This document shows positions 34,130-47,200 of a stretch of 64,000 nucleotides of DNA, one piece after another (the stretch's first letter is position 1; each line of letters starts with the position of its first letter). The DNA comes from Platerodrilus igneus. Its lineage: Eukaryota > Arthropoda > Insecta > Coleoptera > Lycidae. The stretch lies in the NCBI GenBank assembly GCA_036346225.1, contig JARFIW010001320.1, forward strand, positions 1,922,001 through 1,986,000, in the 5' to 3' direction. The notes under the pieces are model-generated. The model was not told the DNA's origin, made no database searches, and saw nothing but the letters and a program-made list of their open reading frames with translations. A program made the position numbers and the translations under genes.

Positions 34130-36382
34130 CTTTATAAACTCCCTTAAATATTGCCGCATAATTTAAAATAACAAACTAAGTGGATTTAACTACCTTAGTT
34201 AATAATAATCTGTATTGGCACAGCAAGCAATTAATACTAACCATATATACGCAACGCCAGAAGCTTACCTAATCTAAATACTTACTTTTATCTTGAAGCA
34301 GACCGAATTCGTTCTGACTAGAGCTACTGAAACATTTAAATACACAAAAAACACATATTTACAGTAGTCATTTAAAGATATAACACAAAATTATTAACTA
34401 AATGTTATAGTCTGAAATATTACTCTTAACGTTGCTAGAATGTAGACAAACTACATACCAATCAGCAGAAGAGCAAACAGCTGTCGGTCATCATAATACA
34501 CAATTCTTTCACGCAAGCTGTAAAGGGTATGGGTAACTACAATGGTTAGCGATTTCATCCTAACTTGATCTACATATGGTACGGTAACTAGACAAAATAT
34601 GCTGTAACAATGATGCAAGTTTCTATGGTACAATAAAGAAAATTGAGTACAAATCCAGGCAGTCACGTAAAAAGAGAAAGTGCGTTTTTTATCATAAGCC
34701 CTATTTAGGAGAGAAGAACCAATGCGACCAAGTGCTAAATATTTATTCAATTCATTCAAACAATATAGATATATAATTGTTTTCCGAAGAAATAATTACG
34801 GAAATCCTATACTCAATAGAAATTAATTTGAGCATGTGTTTATCTTGCCGCTGTTTTACTTAATTACTATTAGACTAGCAACATTCTAGAAATTTCTAAT
34901 TAGTAAAGATTACATGTCTAGATACGGAATTAGAAAGAAAATAGAAAAGTTAACTCGTGAATTTAATGAAGTACGAGCACAGTTGGCTGCCTACCTGAGC
35001 AAACTTGAAATTGTAGAAGTGTGGCAACCCGTAAATTTAAATGAGTAGAAACTAAAATGCTCTTTAAAGTAAGGAGACAAATAATTTTCTAACACGAAAT
35101 GGAACGTAACAATCTAATCACTAAATTGATGTAATTAACTTCATTATCAGTTTATAACCTTCTGATAAATACCTTCAATTTCACTTTTACATATAAGAAA
35201 CCACAATAAATATTAATATAATATGTTCCCTAGACCTATCTTGAATTTATTAACTATATTTATAAATCTTTACTATACCTCAGTAAAATTAAACTCTCTC
35301 AAACAGCTTGTGAAACAAAAAATTTTAAGCATGTCAACGTCGCCCCTTGAAACACATTAACCTATTTTCAATTCTAGGGGAGAAAACCCCAACGTCTGCT
35401 CGTTTTGGGAATGGTGGCGCGATCTCTTACGTCAATAAAAACCTGTAACAGGAAATTAAACGTTGAAATCAAAATGCGGTTTAAATTTAAGTGCTAGGTT
35501 TAGGAAAACTGCTAAATTTGAATTGCAATTAGCACACGTGTAGTTTACATGAGTAAATATTTGCATAAACTTCTCGAAATGTGAATTCCATTTAAAAAGC
35601 TGTCTGCATGTGGTGTTGGTTTAAGGAAAACTCGAGGGTTTTCCGCCAACAAAATCTAATACGCACATTTTCAATATTTAAAGAGAATTTGCGGTGCCAA
35701 GAAACATTAGAGAATGCAGTTTTAAAATAAGTATCTGTTGACGTTTAGAAATGGCAAAAACAATAGATCCAATTCGAAAAAATTAAATGTGTTTGTATTA
35801 AGCTGCTTTCTATATTGTGCTTTTCTAAATAGAAAACTATTTAAAATTGCCGCTTAAGTACACATATCAGATTGATTTCTGTCCACGGAGTTTATACAGC
35901 TCACAATTTCCATTACGCATGCCATTTAGCATATGTTTAATGACTATTATTTTTGTAATTTTATTATAAATGGCGTTTCTTCTCTTTTTATTGAACATAA
36001 AATGCAGCTTCTGTAGAACTTATTATTCGGTGCTGTTTACTTTATAAATTTTTAGGTAAATAAGGGCGCAAAATCAACTACAATGGGTACATTCCTACCC
36101 AAAATATACACGTTTATGCTTGAATCATTTATTTATAAAACATTTGGAATTATAGATACTGTAACGCTAGCGCATTACTTAAAGAAACATTAATTAGTAG
36201 AAAAGAATGTATTAATTTCAGTTAGTCAAATGACGTTTTAGCACGAAAGCAGACTGTAAAATGATTGTTTACATTAAATAACGCTGCCACTTCAATATAA
36301 TATTCAATTAGAGTAAAGAATTAAAATAGAGAAGCACCCAATACAGTAAATACAAACAGTGATAAATATCGGCACTATACAC
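34130..36382. repeat. Large duplicated block, copy 2, left part
   Basis: Matches 23170-25406. The first kilobase differs by substitutions and small indels, including a segment near 34340-34400 absent from copy 1. From about 35260 to 36382 it is nearly identical to copy 1. It stops at the 4-bp ACAC next to the LTR element. Confidence 0.9.
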
Positions 36383-38298
36383 TGTAAGTGTAATAAAAAA
36401 CGGGGTAATTAAAACTTTTTGTAAGTTTATTACCCTTTATCCTCGTGACTATCAGCTATATACTAAAACTCTCTATTTTTAATCTGATATCACTAGGTCG
36501 AGATTTTCTTCTTTATACTCCAAGCCCAGGGTAATGTCAGATGGAAAACGGCTTTAGACAAAGAAAACTCTTAGGGGTTAAACGGCTAGTAGAGTGTTAG
36601 CTCTGGGTAGATCATGAGCATGGGTCATGGGTGGATAATCGACCAAAAATATTTTTAATAGGCGCCACCGTATTTTTAATACAAGTGCCAACAAAATTTA
36701 ACTGTGTTTGTATAAGGGAATGCGGAAACCTTATCTTAACACCACTATCATAGCCATAAAATTTGAATTTCACTCTTTATCACACACTTACCAAAACCTC
36801 AACCACCAGATGTCAAACAGTTGTCTCAGCTTTACCTGTGAACAAACAAAACACCACATGGACACTATTTGTGTCTTCAAAAGCATATGCCAAAATAGAA
36901 TAAATGAATTTAAACATCTGTGAAATACTAAAGGGATTCATTTTCATTACTCTGTCTTTTACTTAATGAGGGTTTGCTCTAGTTTTCTTTTCCTAATTTA
37001 AATGTTGAATAATAAAACTTCTTTCAAAGGAAACAAAATGAATTCTATTTATATGTAGAAATCTGATTAAATACATGTGACTGCAATATATATATTTACT
37101 ATCTTGTCTTAAAATTTTTATAAAAAGAATTTTAGTGAAGTTTAACCTTCAAAATAAATATGTATTAATTGATCATTTCTATAAAATTTAGTTTAAGCAA
37201 ACATGTAATAATTTATTAGATCATAACACATGAATTTATTTTTACTTATAATCATTGAAGCGCTTCCTTGACCATTTACAAAAGATTGATCATCAGAAAA
37301 ATAACGATCATAAATGCAACTATTCAAATTTAACTGTTGTCTACACAAAAATATACACGAATATCAGCACCAATAAAAGCTTTTACATGACCTTAATTGT
37401 TTTTAAGCAAAATGTGAAAATTAAATCAAGACTGCATCCGGCGTCTAGATTAGGAAACAGAATCTATACTATTTTTTATCTGACACAAGTTGTCATTCTA
37501 AATATCTTGACACACATTGAATGCGTGTACAAATAACTGACAAACTAAATATTTATTCGGTGTGTTATTAACTTTAAAAACTACTTTAAATTTGTGTTAT
37601 TCTAATAATCAACGTAGGAGATCTTATAATAATTTATAATACTTTCAAAGTTACGGAAAGTTTCAAACACTCACGTGTATCCAAATAAATTGCAGGTGCA
37701 AAATCATGACGTCAGCTGTTGTATTTTTCCAGCGTATTAATCATCTGTAAGTTTGAAGTACCAAGATTCTTTGTATAATAAACCATTTCTATGCGGCGTA
37801 TTAAATAGATAGAACGAAACCATAACTGCCTGCTTTAAATTACTGCGACGAAAATTTATTATAATTTAACATTGAAAATTGTTGTTGTAGATATGTCCAT
37901 TAGATATTGCACTAAAGTGAAATATATTAGTTTAATTTATTGTATTAATCTATACCAACTGTCTTAAATGATGTATATTATTGTTCCATGTTCTCAACTC
38001 AAGCTCTTCTTCCTGACTCTATTAGACGCCTCGTGTTTTAGTCGGGACATCTTGACTTTTATCTCTAGTCTACAAAAAGCGACTTCACTCTTCGACGTTT
38101 GAAACAAAAGTGCTCATAATTAGCTGGACTACGCTTGGCAACAAGCCACAGAATATAAATCTCCTAGATTCTCTGTGTTATTGTGAATATTATACTTTAC
38201 TTTTTATTGGCTGAATATTTACGAATTAAATGCTTTAAAATTTATCTGTTTTATTATTAATTTATTAGGCTTGGTGCAACAAGAAAAAATACGTTACA
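36383..38298 (-). repeat. LTR (3' LTR in element orientation), 1916 bp
   Basis: Pairs with 42299-44228. The copies differ almost only in lengths of A or T runs (for example CAAAAATATT against CAAAATATT) and at least one substitution (38169 against 44101). Open frames inside occur in both LTRs but change length with the run-length differences, so they are not genes. Confidence 0.93.
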
Positions 38299-39439
38299 CA
38301 GCCTCTTCCCAAGAGAAAAATTGAGGTATGGAAGAATTTTTCTAAAAAATTTTGACTGAAACTTCAAAATTACTCTTATTAACTGTATAAACCTCTAACA
38401 ACTCACAACAAAACAGCACAAACTTTAACTATAACTAACGATGAGTTTAACAAAAAATCAGAATCATTCACTAATTGATATGGGGAATATTAATGCATGG
38501 GATTGAGTGATTAGTAACTGCGCGTACTACACGCCTATAAAGGGACAAATTCGGGAAGTCATAATCAGTATTTACGTCAATCATTTACGAATATTTAGGG
38601 AATCTAACACTCAGTGGATGCATGTCATCTATAGTTACAAACGCAACAACCATATCAAAGAAAAAAATTTTACCTGAAGCGAAAATATTTTTCTATAAAT
38701 TAGAACTGTAATAAACAAAATCGAATGTATAACAAAATTACTATTAAACAAAAATCTGTACAACGAATACTCTTCTCTAATTTACTATATCTGTCTTAAG
38801 GATTTATGTACATAACTTTCCAAGTGCTAATTACATTTAAACTAATCGATGAATTTAATAAGTACCAAAAGCTGTTATTTACTAAGTCCATCCACGAAAC
38901 AAATCTCCAACACTCGAGAAACAGACAAAGTATTAACAATACTTATTCATCAACAAGATACCTTTGATCTTTGAGTGAGCACCTCACAACATTATCTGTA
39001 CGACTAATATGCTACAGACTCAACTATATCTCTCAAAAATTCTACAACATCAGTGATTCATCACCAAAGAACTCCAAAACCACTAATAAATCATACGTTG
39101 AGCCTACTGGGAGACATCCACCAGCAACTCACAAAAAAAACTCTTCATGAACTCTCTTAGCTCATGTACACTCTCAACAAAAAATAAGCACATCAGGCCT
39201 AGTCTCAAACTACTAAATCAAAACTCAAGCATTCCTTTAATGCTTAATACTCTATCACACTCTAACTATATAACTATACTCAACACTTTACTAAACACTC
39301 TCTATAATCTCCATAATGTACCTCATAACTGAATACGCACCTCTTCACCGAATACATATTCTTCTCTATATACCTGCAACATCTCTCAACATATGCTGCA
39401 CTCTCAAACACCTCAAAAAATATATCATCATTCAAAATC

Positions 39440-39640
39440 CATAAACATATCCTTGTCGTCATCAAAAATTATCAGTTAACACATCCTTGTCGTCATCAAA
39501 AATTATCATTTAACACATCCTTGTCGTCATCAAAAATTATCACTTAACACATCCTTGTCGTCATTTAACACATCCTTGTCGTCATCAAAAATTATCATTT
39601 AACACATCTTTGTCGTCATTTAACACATGCAACATCTAAA
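39440..39640. repeat. 34-bp minisatellite inside the gag-only element
   Basis: Units of 34 bases, ACATCCTTGTCGTCATCAAA followed by AATTATCATTTAAC, repeat about four times, with two or three shortened units lacking the central ATCAAAAATT segment. It lies between gag and the polypurine tract of the element, where pol would normally be. Confidence 0.85.
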
Positions 39641-40020
39641 TCAACTAACATATTAAGCTCTATTACTACTAAAACAAAAATTACTTTAAACAAATCAAAA
39701 AAAAAATTCACTAACTTTAATCTTGTCCTACTTAAGAATTTAAAACATGGACCAAAAAGAATTACTACTGACATCAACTATAATTAGAAGTACTTAAGGA
39801 TCAGAAACATTCTTAACATCTTCATTTTCACCTTCATCTGTCGCAGAATTATCGATACTAAACATTTTCTTAGACTTAAATTTGAAGATACGGATAAATG
39901 AAAAAGGGGGAATTTGAATACGAAATTATTTTCTACTTTACTTCATGATAACTATTAATAAATGTTCTGGTACACGCTTACTCTACCCATAATCAAACTG
40001 TCGATATAAACTAAAGTGCT
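39641..40020 (-). other. AT-rich interior of the gag-only element
   Basis: No domain is recognised. On the minus strand a short frame ending at 39794 finishes with KSKKMFSIDNSATDEG and an acidic tail, which could be the last codons of a deleted polyprotein, but there is too little to decide. Confidence 0.3.
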
Positions 40021-40330
40021 TCACAACGCATAAATTTGCTAGTATGACAAGCTCCTCTATGAGCCTCACCTAGACTTATAAACAAAATTGCTAGAATGAC
40101 AAACTCTTCTCTGAGTCTCATCTAGACTGACAAACTAAATAAGCAAAACGAATCACATCATAACTGACTTCAAATAATCTCAAGTGACGATGCCAAAACT
40201 GCTAAAGCGACAAACTTACCACGACCCTCGCATAGACTGACATAACGCTGAGCGACCAACCCTTCCGGAGTTTCGTCTAGACTAACATAACGCTACACGA
40301 TGAACCACTACAAGTCTCGCATAGATCTAA
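40020..40330. repeat. Degenerate tandem repeat of about 60 bp
   Basis: Four to five imperfect units share the pattern TTGCTA.AATGACAAACT, then CTCTGAGTCTCATCTAGACT, then A..TAA. Examples begin near 40027, 40088, 40195 and 40243. It lies just past the 3' end of gag in element orientation. Confidence 0.65.
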
Positions 40331-40574
40331 CTTAACTCAACATACTACGTTGTAACGCGACCATAAAAATTGCTACTCAAAACCAATCAAACTAAACCAA
40401 AACGTGCTCATGCACAAGAGCAATCTTCAAAACTATATTTCAACAGTAAAAACTAGTGTACCATTAATCGACCAACAAACATAACTAATAAGACTAAAAG
40501 ATGAACCTACTATCGATGTAATACATCCAAAATCAAATAAACTCGTAACATCCATATCAAATAACTTTAACACT

Positions 40575-41591
40575 TTATCTAGAAACAGGAATTTCGCTAC
40601 TCAACTTCTGTTCCTCCACTCGTTGAGTTGGACACGACGGACAAGTGATACTAGTCACTCCTTTACGACCACAACCATAACAAAATAATCTCTTGAAAGA
40701 TCTACAGACACTGAAAGTATGTCCATAACGTGAACAATTCCAACATACCAATTTATGCTTAATAAATGAGTTACCTACTCCACTCTTTTCTGTCATTGGG
40801 GTAGCAGAATTAAGAACTTGTACTGGGGAATGTGAAGATGTAGGGGTATAAACACGACTTGAAGCATTCTGAAATGAACTAGGGGTTTTGTTTCTAAAAC
40901 GTGGATTAAAATAATTAATAGGCTGCTTGTGACTATATGGTGCAACTGAAACAGACTTATGTTTACTTAAAGAAGCTTCTTCTAACTTCTTACACAGTTT
41001 AACTAACGTACTAATATCCTCTATCTCTGTAAGAGCAAGATGCTGAATGAAATATGGCAATAAATTTTTCTTGACTATTCTAACTTTAGTGTGTTCTGCA
41101 GGAATAATAGGTAATCGGTTAAACAAATTTTCCATATTAGCAATGAACAATACAACTGATTCACCATTCCTCTGTAATCTATTTTTGATTTTTTCCCAAA
41201 TATCGTCTTCAGGATGTGCTGGCAAGAAATCTTCCTTTAGTCTACTAACCAACGAACTCCAATCTGTTAATGAACTACGAACGCAACGATACCATACTAA
41301 GGCATCACCGGTAAACAATTCAACTGCAGAATTAAACAATTCCATCTCAGATACCTTTCGAGACTGTGCAATGTCACTAATGTTCTCTAAAAACTGATAC
41401 AAGAGAGATGGGCTTTCTGAATATTTTATCGACCAAGATCCAATAGGGACTGACTGTGTGACATATGTAACCGTTGGAATGGGCACATTAGATGCAGCAA
41501 TAGGATTTATATTAATATCTTTATGATTTGAACTCGTATCCTTATTTAATTTCTCATGCAGATCTGCTTCCACAACAAGAATAGTAGCCAA
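40575..41591 (-). CDS. gag: Gag polyprotein of the gag-only LTR element
   Basis: An uninterrupted frame of 338 residues encodes a retrotransposon Gag. Residues about 55-75 are SWSIKYSESPSLLYQFLENI. Then come ELFNSAVELFTGDALVWYR and DWSSLVSRLKEDFLP. Residues about 135-200 continue with WEKIKNRLQRNGESVVLFIA and NLFNRLP, the usual capsid core. A basic Pro/Ser/Thr linker follows. The end carries a full zinc knuckle CWNCSRYGHTFSVC and a second finger CYGCGRKGVTSITC in which the expected His is Val. The listed first codon is TTG. The frame upstream has stops back to 41684, so translation may begin at an internal ATG or after a shift from the upstream piece. Gag would package the element RNA in trans with another element's enzymes. 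Confidence 0.9.
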   Translation of the reverse strand: MATILVVEADLHEKLNKDTSSNHKDININPIAASNVPIPTVTYVTQSVPIGSWSIKYSESPSLLYQFLENISDIAQSRKVSEMELFNSAVELFTGDALVWYRCVRSSLTDWSSLVSRLKEDFLPAHPEDDIWEKIKNRLQRNGESVVLFIANMENLFNRLPIIPAEHTKVRIVKKNLLPYFIQHLALTEIEDISTLVKLCKKLEEASLSKHKSVSVAPYSHKQPINYFNPRFRNKTPSSFQNASSRVYTPTSSHSPVQVLNSATPMTEKSGVGNSFIKHKLVCWNCSRYGHTFSVCRSFKRLFCYGCGRKGVTSITCPSCPTQRVEEQKLSSEIPVSR

Positions 41592-41681
41592 ACTTTCATT
41601 TTAAATAACACAATTTCCTCAAAATTTTCTTTAGGAGCTTTAACCGTTGAATTCTACCTGTAAGATGTACTAATCTTGACC

Positions 41682-41909
41682 TTATCCTTTTAAAATTGAC
41701 TCAGCGGGATCATCCATAAATTCTAACAAAACATTTTTAACTGACTCTATACTAGACTCAATCTCTTCTTTCTCTACTTTGAAATCTACTTTATAGTAAG
41801 AAGGATCTATCAAACAACCGTGTTTATCTGTTTCTTTGGCCAACAACCTTGCTAAAATTTTCCTTTTATCTGAAACTGGTCTTGAATTTTCAATGCCTCT
41901 AATGTTCAA
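41682..41909 (-). pseudogene. Upstream N-terminal Gag-related piece
   Basis: A 75-residue frame (NIRGIENSRPVSDKRKILAR, then an acidic helix-rich EKEEIESSIESVKN stretch) lies in the same phase as gag but is separated from it by about 90 bases containing several stops. Position and composition fit the N-terminal matrix-like region of Gag, and it probably belonged to one long Gag. I do not recognise it by itself. Confidence 0.5.
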
Positions 41910-42171
41910 TTCATATTCTAACTCATTTTAAGTAAATGTACGATGCTATAAGTTTCTGCCATAATTAAATATCTGTATATCTCTAACGTAACTCAATTAT
42001 ATAATTTTTGAAGATGAAATCTCAAACAAACGAATGTCCTAACTATATAAAGAAGAACCCACTATAAACTGTAACAAACTTTAACAAAAATGAAACTAAA
42101 AGAAGACGTTACTAATATCAAAGCAAACCTCAGTCGGTGAATATAAGTGTGATGAAAATAACTACTAAATG

Positions 42172-42298
42172 TTCCAGCCTCTAAGTGAAATTATTCGAGC
42201 CTCTAACTAAAATTATTCGAGCCTCTAAATGAATTTCCAGCCTCTAAATGAATTTCCAGGCTCTAAATGAATTTCCAGCCCCACGTTGCGAGCGCAAG
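42172..42298 (-). promoter_or_regulatory. Primer-binding site and leader repeats of the gag-only element
   Basis: On the minus strand directly after the 5' LTR lies TTGCGCTCGCAACGTGGGGC, placed and shaped like a tRNA primer site although its first bases are not the usual TGG. Beyond it, 42172-42280 holds five tandem units of 19-22 bases (GCCTCTAAATGAATTTCCA and variants with ATTATTCGA). Confidence 0.6.
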
Positions 42299-44228
42299 TG
42301 TAAGTGTAATAAAAAACGGGGTAATTAAAACTTTTTGTAAGTTTATTACCCTTTATCCTCGTGACTATCAGCTATATACTAAAACTCTCTATTTTTAATC
42401 TGATATCACTAGGTCGAGATTTTCTTCTTTATACTCCAAGCCCAGGGTAATGTCAGATGGAAAACGGCTTTAGACAAAGAAAACTCTTAGGGGTTAAACG
42501 GCTAGTAGAGTGTTAGCTCTGGGTAGATCATGAGCATGGGTCATGGGTGGATAATCGACCAAAATATTTTTAATAGGCGCCACCGTATTTTTTAATACAA
42601 GTGCCAACAAAATTTAACTGTGTTTGTATAAGGGAATGCGGAAACCTTATCTTAACACCACTATCATAGCCATAAAATTTGAATTTCACTCTTTATCACA
42701 CACTTACCAAAACCTCAACCACCAGATGTCAAACAGTTGTCTCAGCTTTACCTGTGAACAAACAAAAACACCACATGGACACTATTTGTGTCTTCAAAAG
42801 CATATGCCAAAAATAGAATAAATGAATTTAAACATCTGTGAAATACTAAAGGGATTCATTTTCATTACTCTGTCTTTTTACTTAATGAGGGTTTGCTCTA
42901 GTTTTCTTTTTCCTAATTTAAATGTTGAATAATAAAACTTCTTTCAAAGGAAACAAAATGAATTCTATTTATATGTAGAAATCTGATTAAATACATGTGA
43001 CTGCAATATATATATTTACTATCTTGTCTTAAAAATTTTTATAAAAAGAATTTTAGTGAAGTTTAACCTTCAAAATAAATATGTATTAATTGATCATTTC
43101 TATAAAATTTAGTTTAAGCAAACATGTAATAATTTATTAGATCATAACACATGAATTTATTTTTACTTATAATCATTGAAGCGCTTCCTTGACCATTTAC
43201 AAAAAGATTGATCATCAGAAAAATAACGATCATAAAATGCAACTATTCAAATTTAACTGTTGTCTACACAAAAAAATATACACGAATATCAGCACCAATA
43301 AAAAGCTTTTACATGACCTTAATTGTTTTTAAGCAAAATGTGAAAATTAAATCAAGACTGCATCCGGCGTCTAGATTAGGAAACAGAATCTATACTATTT
43401 TTTTATCTGACACAAGTTGTCATTCTAAATATCTTGACACACATTGAATGCGTGTACAAATAACTGACAAACTAAATATTTATTCGGTGTGTTATTAACT
43501 TTAAAAAACTACTTTAAATTTGTGTTATTCTAATAATCAACGTAGGAGATCTTATAATAATTTATAATACTTTCAAAGTTACGGAAAGTTTCAAACACTC
43601 ACGTGTATCCAAATAAATTGCAGGTGCAAAATCATGACGTCAGCTGTTGTATTTTTCCAGCGTATTAATCATCTGTAAGTTTGAAGTACCAAGATTCTTT
43701 GTATAATAAACCATTTCTATGCGGCGTATTAAATAGATAGAACGAAACCATAACTGCCTGCTTTAAATTACTGCGACGAAAATTTATTATAATTTAACAT
43801 TGAAAATTGTTGTTGTAGATATGTCCATTAGATATTGCACTAAAGTGAAATATATTAGTTTAATTTATTGTATTAATCTATACCAACTGTCTTAAATGAT
43901 GTATATTATTGTTCCATGTTCTCAACTCAAGCTCTTCTTCCTGACTCTATTAGACGCCTCGTGTTTTAGTCGGGACATCTTGACTTTTATCTCTAGTCTA
44001 CAAAAAGCGACTTCACTCTTCGACGTTTGAAACAAAAGTGCTCATAATTAGCTGGACTACGCTTGGCAACAAGCCACAGAATATAAATCTCCTAGATTCT
44101 ATGTGTTATTGTGAATATTATACTTTACTTTTTATTGGCTGAATATTTACGAATTAAATGCTTTAAAATTTATCTGTTTTATTATTAATTTATTAGGCTT
44201 GGTGCAACAAGAAAAAAAATACGTTACA
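42299..44228 (-). repeat. LTR (5' LTR in element orientation), 1930 bp
   Basis: Partner of 36383-38298. It starts TGTAAGTG and ends CGTTACA on the forward strand, and reads TGTAACG...CACTTACA in element orientation, the common form for Ty3/gypsy LTRs. It is 14 bases longer than its partner, explained almost wholly by longer A/T runs. Confidence 0.93.
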
Positions 44229-47200
44229 ACACTCCTTAGTATTAAAAAAAATTACAGGTAGAAATCAGGAAAAACCGGCATATGAAAGCTATTTGTACAT
44301 ATTCACACGAGTTCAAGAACCATCAACTATGGGAGATACACGCCACAAAATCACAGGCACATAGAAGCAGCCATAAAATTAATTACTAATAGTTCGCCAG
44401 TTTTTTGTATTCTTACGGGTTTTATTTAATGTTAATAGAGGTTAAGCTTGGGTTGAATTTTATTTCGACTTATCTATGAACTAAGCAAAAATAGACACAA
44501 GTGCAAAAGGATATCTAGTCACCCCAGTGATAAAGTCGTATTTGGAAGAGGCACTCCATTTTGCAATTGTTTTTAATTTGACCAAAACTTAATAAGTGTT
44601 TTTAAGTGTGATAAATTTAAAAAAACAAAAGCAAATGAGGTCTATTCGGAAAAACCGTCTTCCCTGAAAGAAGAATATCGAAAAGATTGCTGAGAATAGA
44701 CGTTTTGGAATCCCTCAATTATGACAACAATACAAGCCTTTCAAGGTAAGTGGTTATTGTAACGTAGTTTTGTATTTCAGCCATTTCAAATGTTCCCTTT
44801 ATTTCTTTTCATATGATCCCACTCCCGCACGTACTGCTTAGTTTACCCGTAATAACTTACGCACCAAAAAATACCTCCATTGAAACAGACAGAGAGGGAG
44901 CTATGTTGTGCTCACCAAAAAATCAAAATAAAATTTCTGTTACCACAGTATAAATAATTGTACTTTGATTAGTACTTCCGAAGGAACACTTTCGTGGATA
45001 AAGAGAACTTTAAGGTTAACAACTTCTAAAGTTTAGAGTACTTGAATAAATTACTAAAATCGAGTGATCTGCGTACAATATATGGTGACATATACTACGT
45101 CTCAAGACAAAGATCAACCCTTCCGATCCTAAACCACACAACAACAGCAAGTGTTAGTTATTCATCCACCGTGACAAGTATCTTCCACTACCAGTGTCCA
45201 CTATCTGTAAAGTCGCCACTTCGATTTCGAATGTTTTTTCTGTTTTTTACTTATCTCTGGCGATGATTAATGTCGGAAAATGATCGCTGTGAAATAGATG
45301 GTCAAGTGCAGACAAACTAACAGATACGTCTGTTGCGCTTAAATTTCCAAAACAAAATTTCTAGTATTTGACCAGGTTTAAAATTCACGTGGTCGGTAGA
45401 TCAACGACGTAAGTTTTAAAATGTGATTCAGAAAATAATACGATATTTTCTAAACATCCATTGGGTAGTAAATCTCTACTGGAATGCTTAGGGTGACAGC
45501 GATTGCTTATATGCTGGGATGCCCCTATTAACAAATATGACATTCTCTCTTGAAATATTACTTCAGAATAAATTTAAAAACTAATCACCTTGTTCCTTAA
45601 GAACATTTTCAAAACCTAGTTCCTGTACCAAAAAGCAGCTGCTGCTTCGTTGAAGGTTATTGGATGTTGAACAAGTGGTTTAAAAATACATGCTAATTCT
45701 ACTGGAGCAACAGGCAGAATTTTAGGTATCTGTAAAGTGACCATCACACATATTTCTCCTTCGCTCTCAAAGTAGTTAAAATACGATTGTGGAAAGCATA
45801 GCGAGGTCCATTAATTACCTGTAGAAACGCACAAGCGTTAATTAAATCCGCTTAATACTTTGTAGCTTCCGTGTCCCAACTATATAACGCGCTGCGTGAC
45901 ATTAGCTATAAATTAGAGGGAAAATAATTTTTTTTAAATTAGATGGACAGACTAGACATAGACGCGGCGCCCTATGTAGTAAATTTCACAAATAGTAAAA
46001 ATTAATTGAGCATGATATTTTAATTCTTTTGTTTTAGAAAGTATAATTTCAATTAGGGTAGTTAGTATAATTAAAGCAATAAAATTTTTCTTAAAAGAAA
46101 TTGTTATAACTCAATACAATATTAAGATGACGCATTCGTCCTTAAATAGGATAAATGTCGCTACAATAAAACTACTGAAATAAATGATTCCACAAAGCAT
46201 ACAATGTAATAAATATGTAATTTAAATGTTAAAAAGGTATAGAATGTAGGACGTCATTCAGTAAACAAAACCACAGAGTATACATTAAAGAAACAAATTA
46301 TACGAGAAAACTGATGAAACCGTTAACAGGTAAGATTATATTAAAGACATGGCTAGACATTCAAGACAAATTGAAAAATACGTAACTGTTATGTATTCAA
46401 CAGGACAATAACTTTTTTTATCAAAAATAAATTAAAGTTAATACATTGTATTGCTGGATGCTGACCACAATTTATTAAAAGTATTATAGAGGGATTGAAT
46501 ATAACAACGACAGTTGGAAGTTAAGTTCCACGAACAAGTAATTATAGAGGTCGAAATGTAATAATACGAAGGACTAGTAAGGGGGACGGCAAGTTGAAGG
46601 TTAAAAAACAATGATTAAGTTCAATATGTAACTGGATATCCCGCAGGGAAATTACGGGCGGACGACATGAAGTTGAAATACGCTAGCAACTGCAAAGTAG
46701 GTTCACACACGCGGGAGACGTGGATATAATGTCGTGACAACGGAGGTTATAAAGGAGTACGAAACGTGAAGAGATTCCCCTCTAATAATTTTTATTTTGT
46801 GGCACATTATGTTAAGGGAGTTGTTGATTGAAAAACGAACAATTGGAAAGCTAGCGCTTTCTAGACATTTTTATTCCTTTAAACAATGGCTTAAAACAAT
46901 AAGTAAATATGAGCTTTATACTGATACTTTATAATTATGTACACGAATGTGTGGAAATTAACAGATTTTAAATGTGTTTTTTTGGTGAAATTTAGTATTA
47001 GTTAAAGTAGGGAGGTTTGGTATTTTGAACCGACAATGAAATGATTAAAAGAGAAGTTGGTACTTAACTGTTTTCTATGTTATTATATACTGCATCTCCA
47101 GAAATTTGGAATTTATTGTCATATAATTTAGTATGGGAAACAGGAAAATTAGAGTGATAGTGTTATCGATGGATGTAGTTTAATGTCATTTTAAGACTTC

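Larger units (their letters stand above)
36383..44228 (-). mobile_element. Young gag-only LTR retrotransposon (TR-GAG-like), 7.85 kb
   Basis: The forward strand begins TGTAAGTG and ends CGTTACA, with 1.9-kb direct terminal repeats and ACAC target duplications at 36379-36382 and 44229-44232. The same site is empty in block copy 1. The gene runs on the minus strand, so the right LTR is the 5' LTR. Next to it, reading minus, GCGCTCGCAACGTGGGGC is a primer-site-like sequence. Next to the other LTR the minus strand reads TTGGGAAGAGGCTG, a good polypurine tract. The 4.0-kb interior contains one Gag gene and tandem repeats, and no protease, RT or integrase motif was seen. It would depend on an autonomous gypsy relative. 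Confidence 0.93.

Noticed and set aside
36708..37536. Open frames inside the 1.9-kb LTR (71 and 93 codons) as genes
   Set aside because: Their counterparts at 42624 and 43208 change length with run-length differences and have no recognisable domain.
39440..39640. CRISPR array
   Set aside because: Units are contiguous 34-base tandem repeats without unique spacers, in a eukaryotic retroelement interior.
41047..41397. Forward 116-codon frame as a gene
   Set aside because: Antisense shadow of the intact gag on the minus strand.
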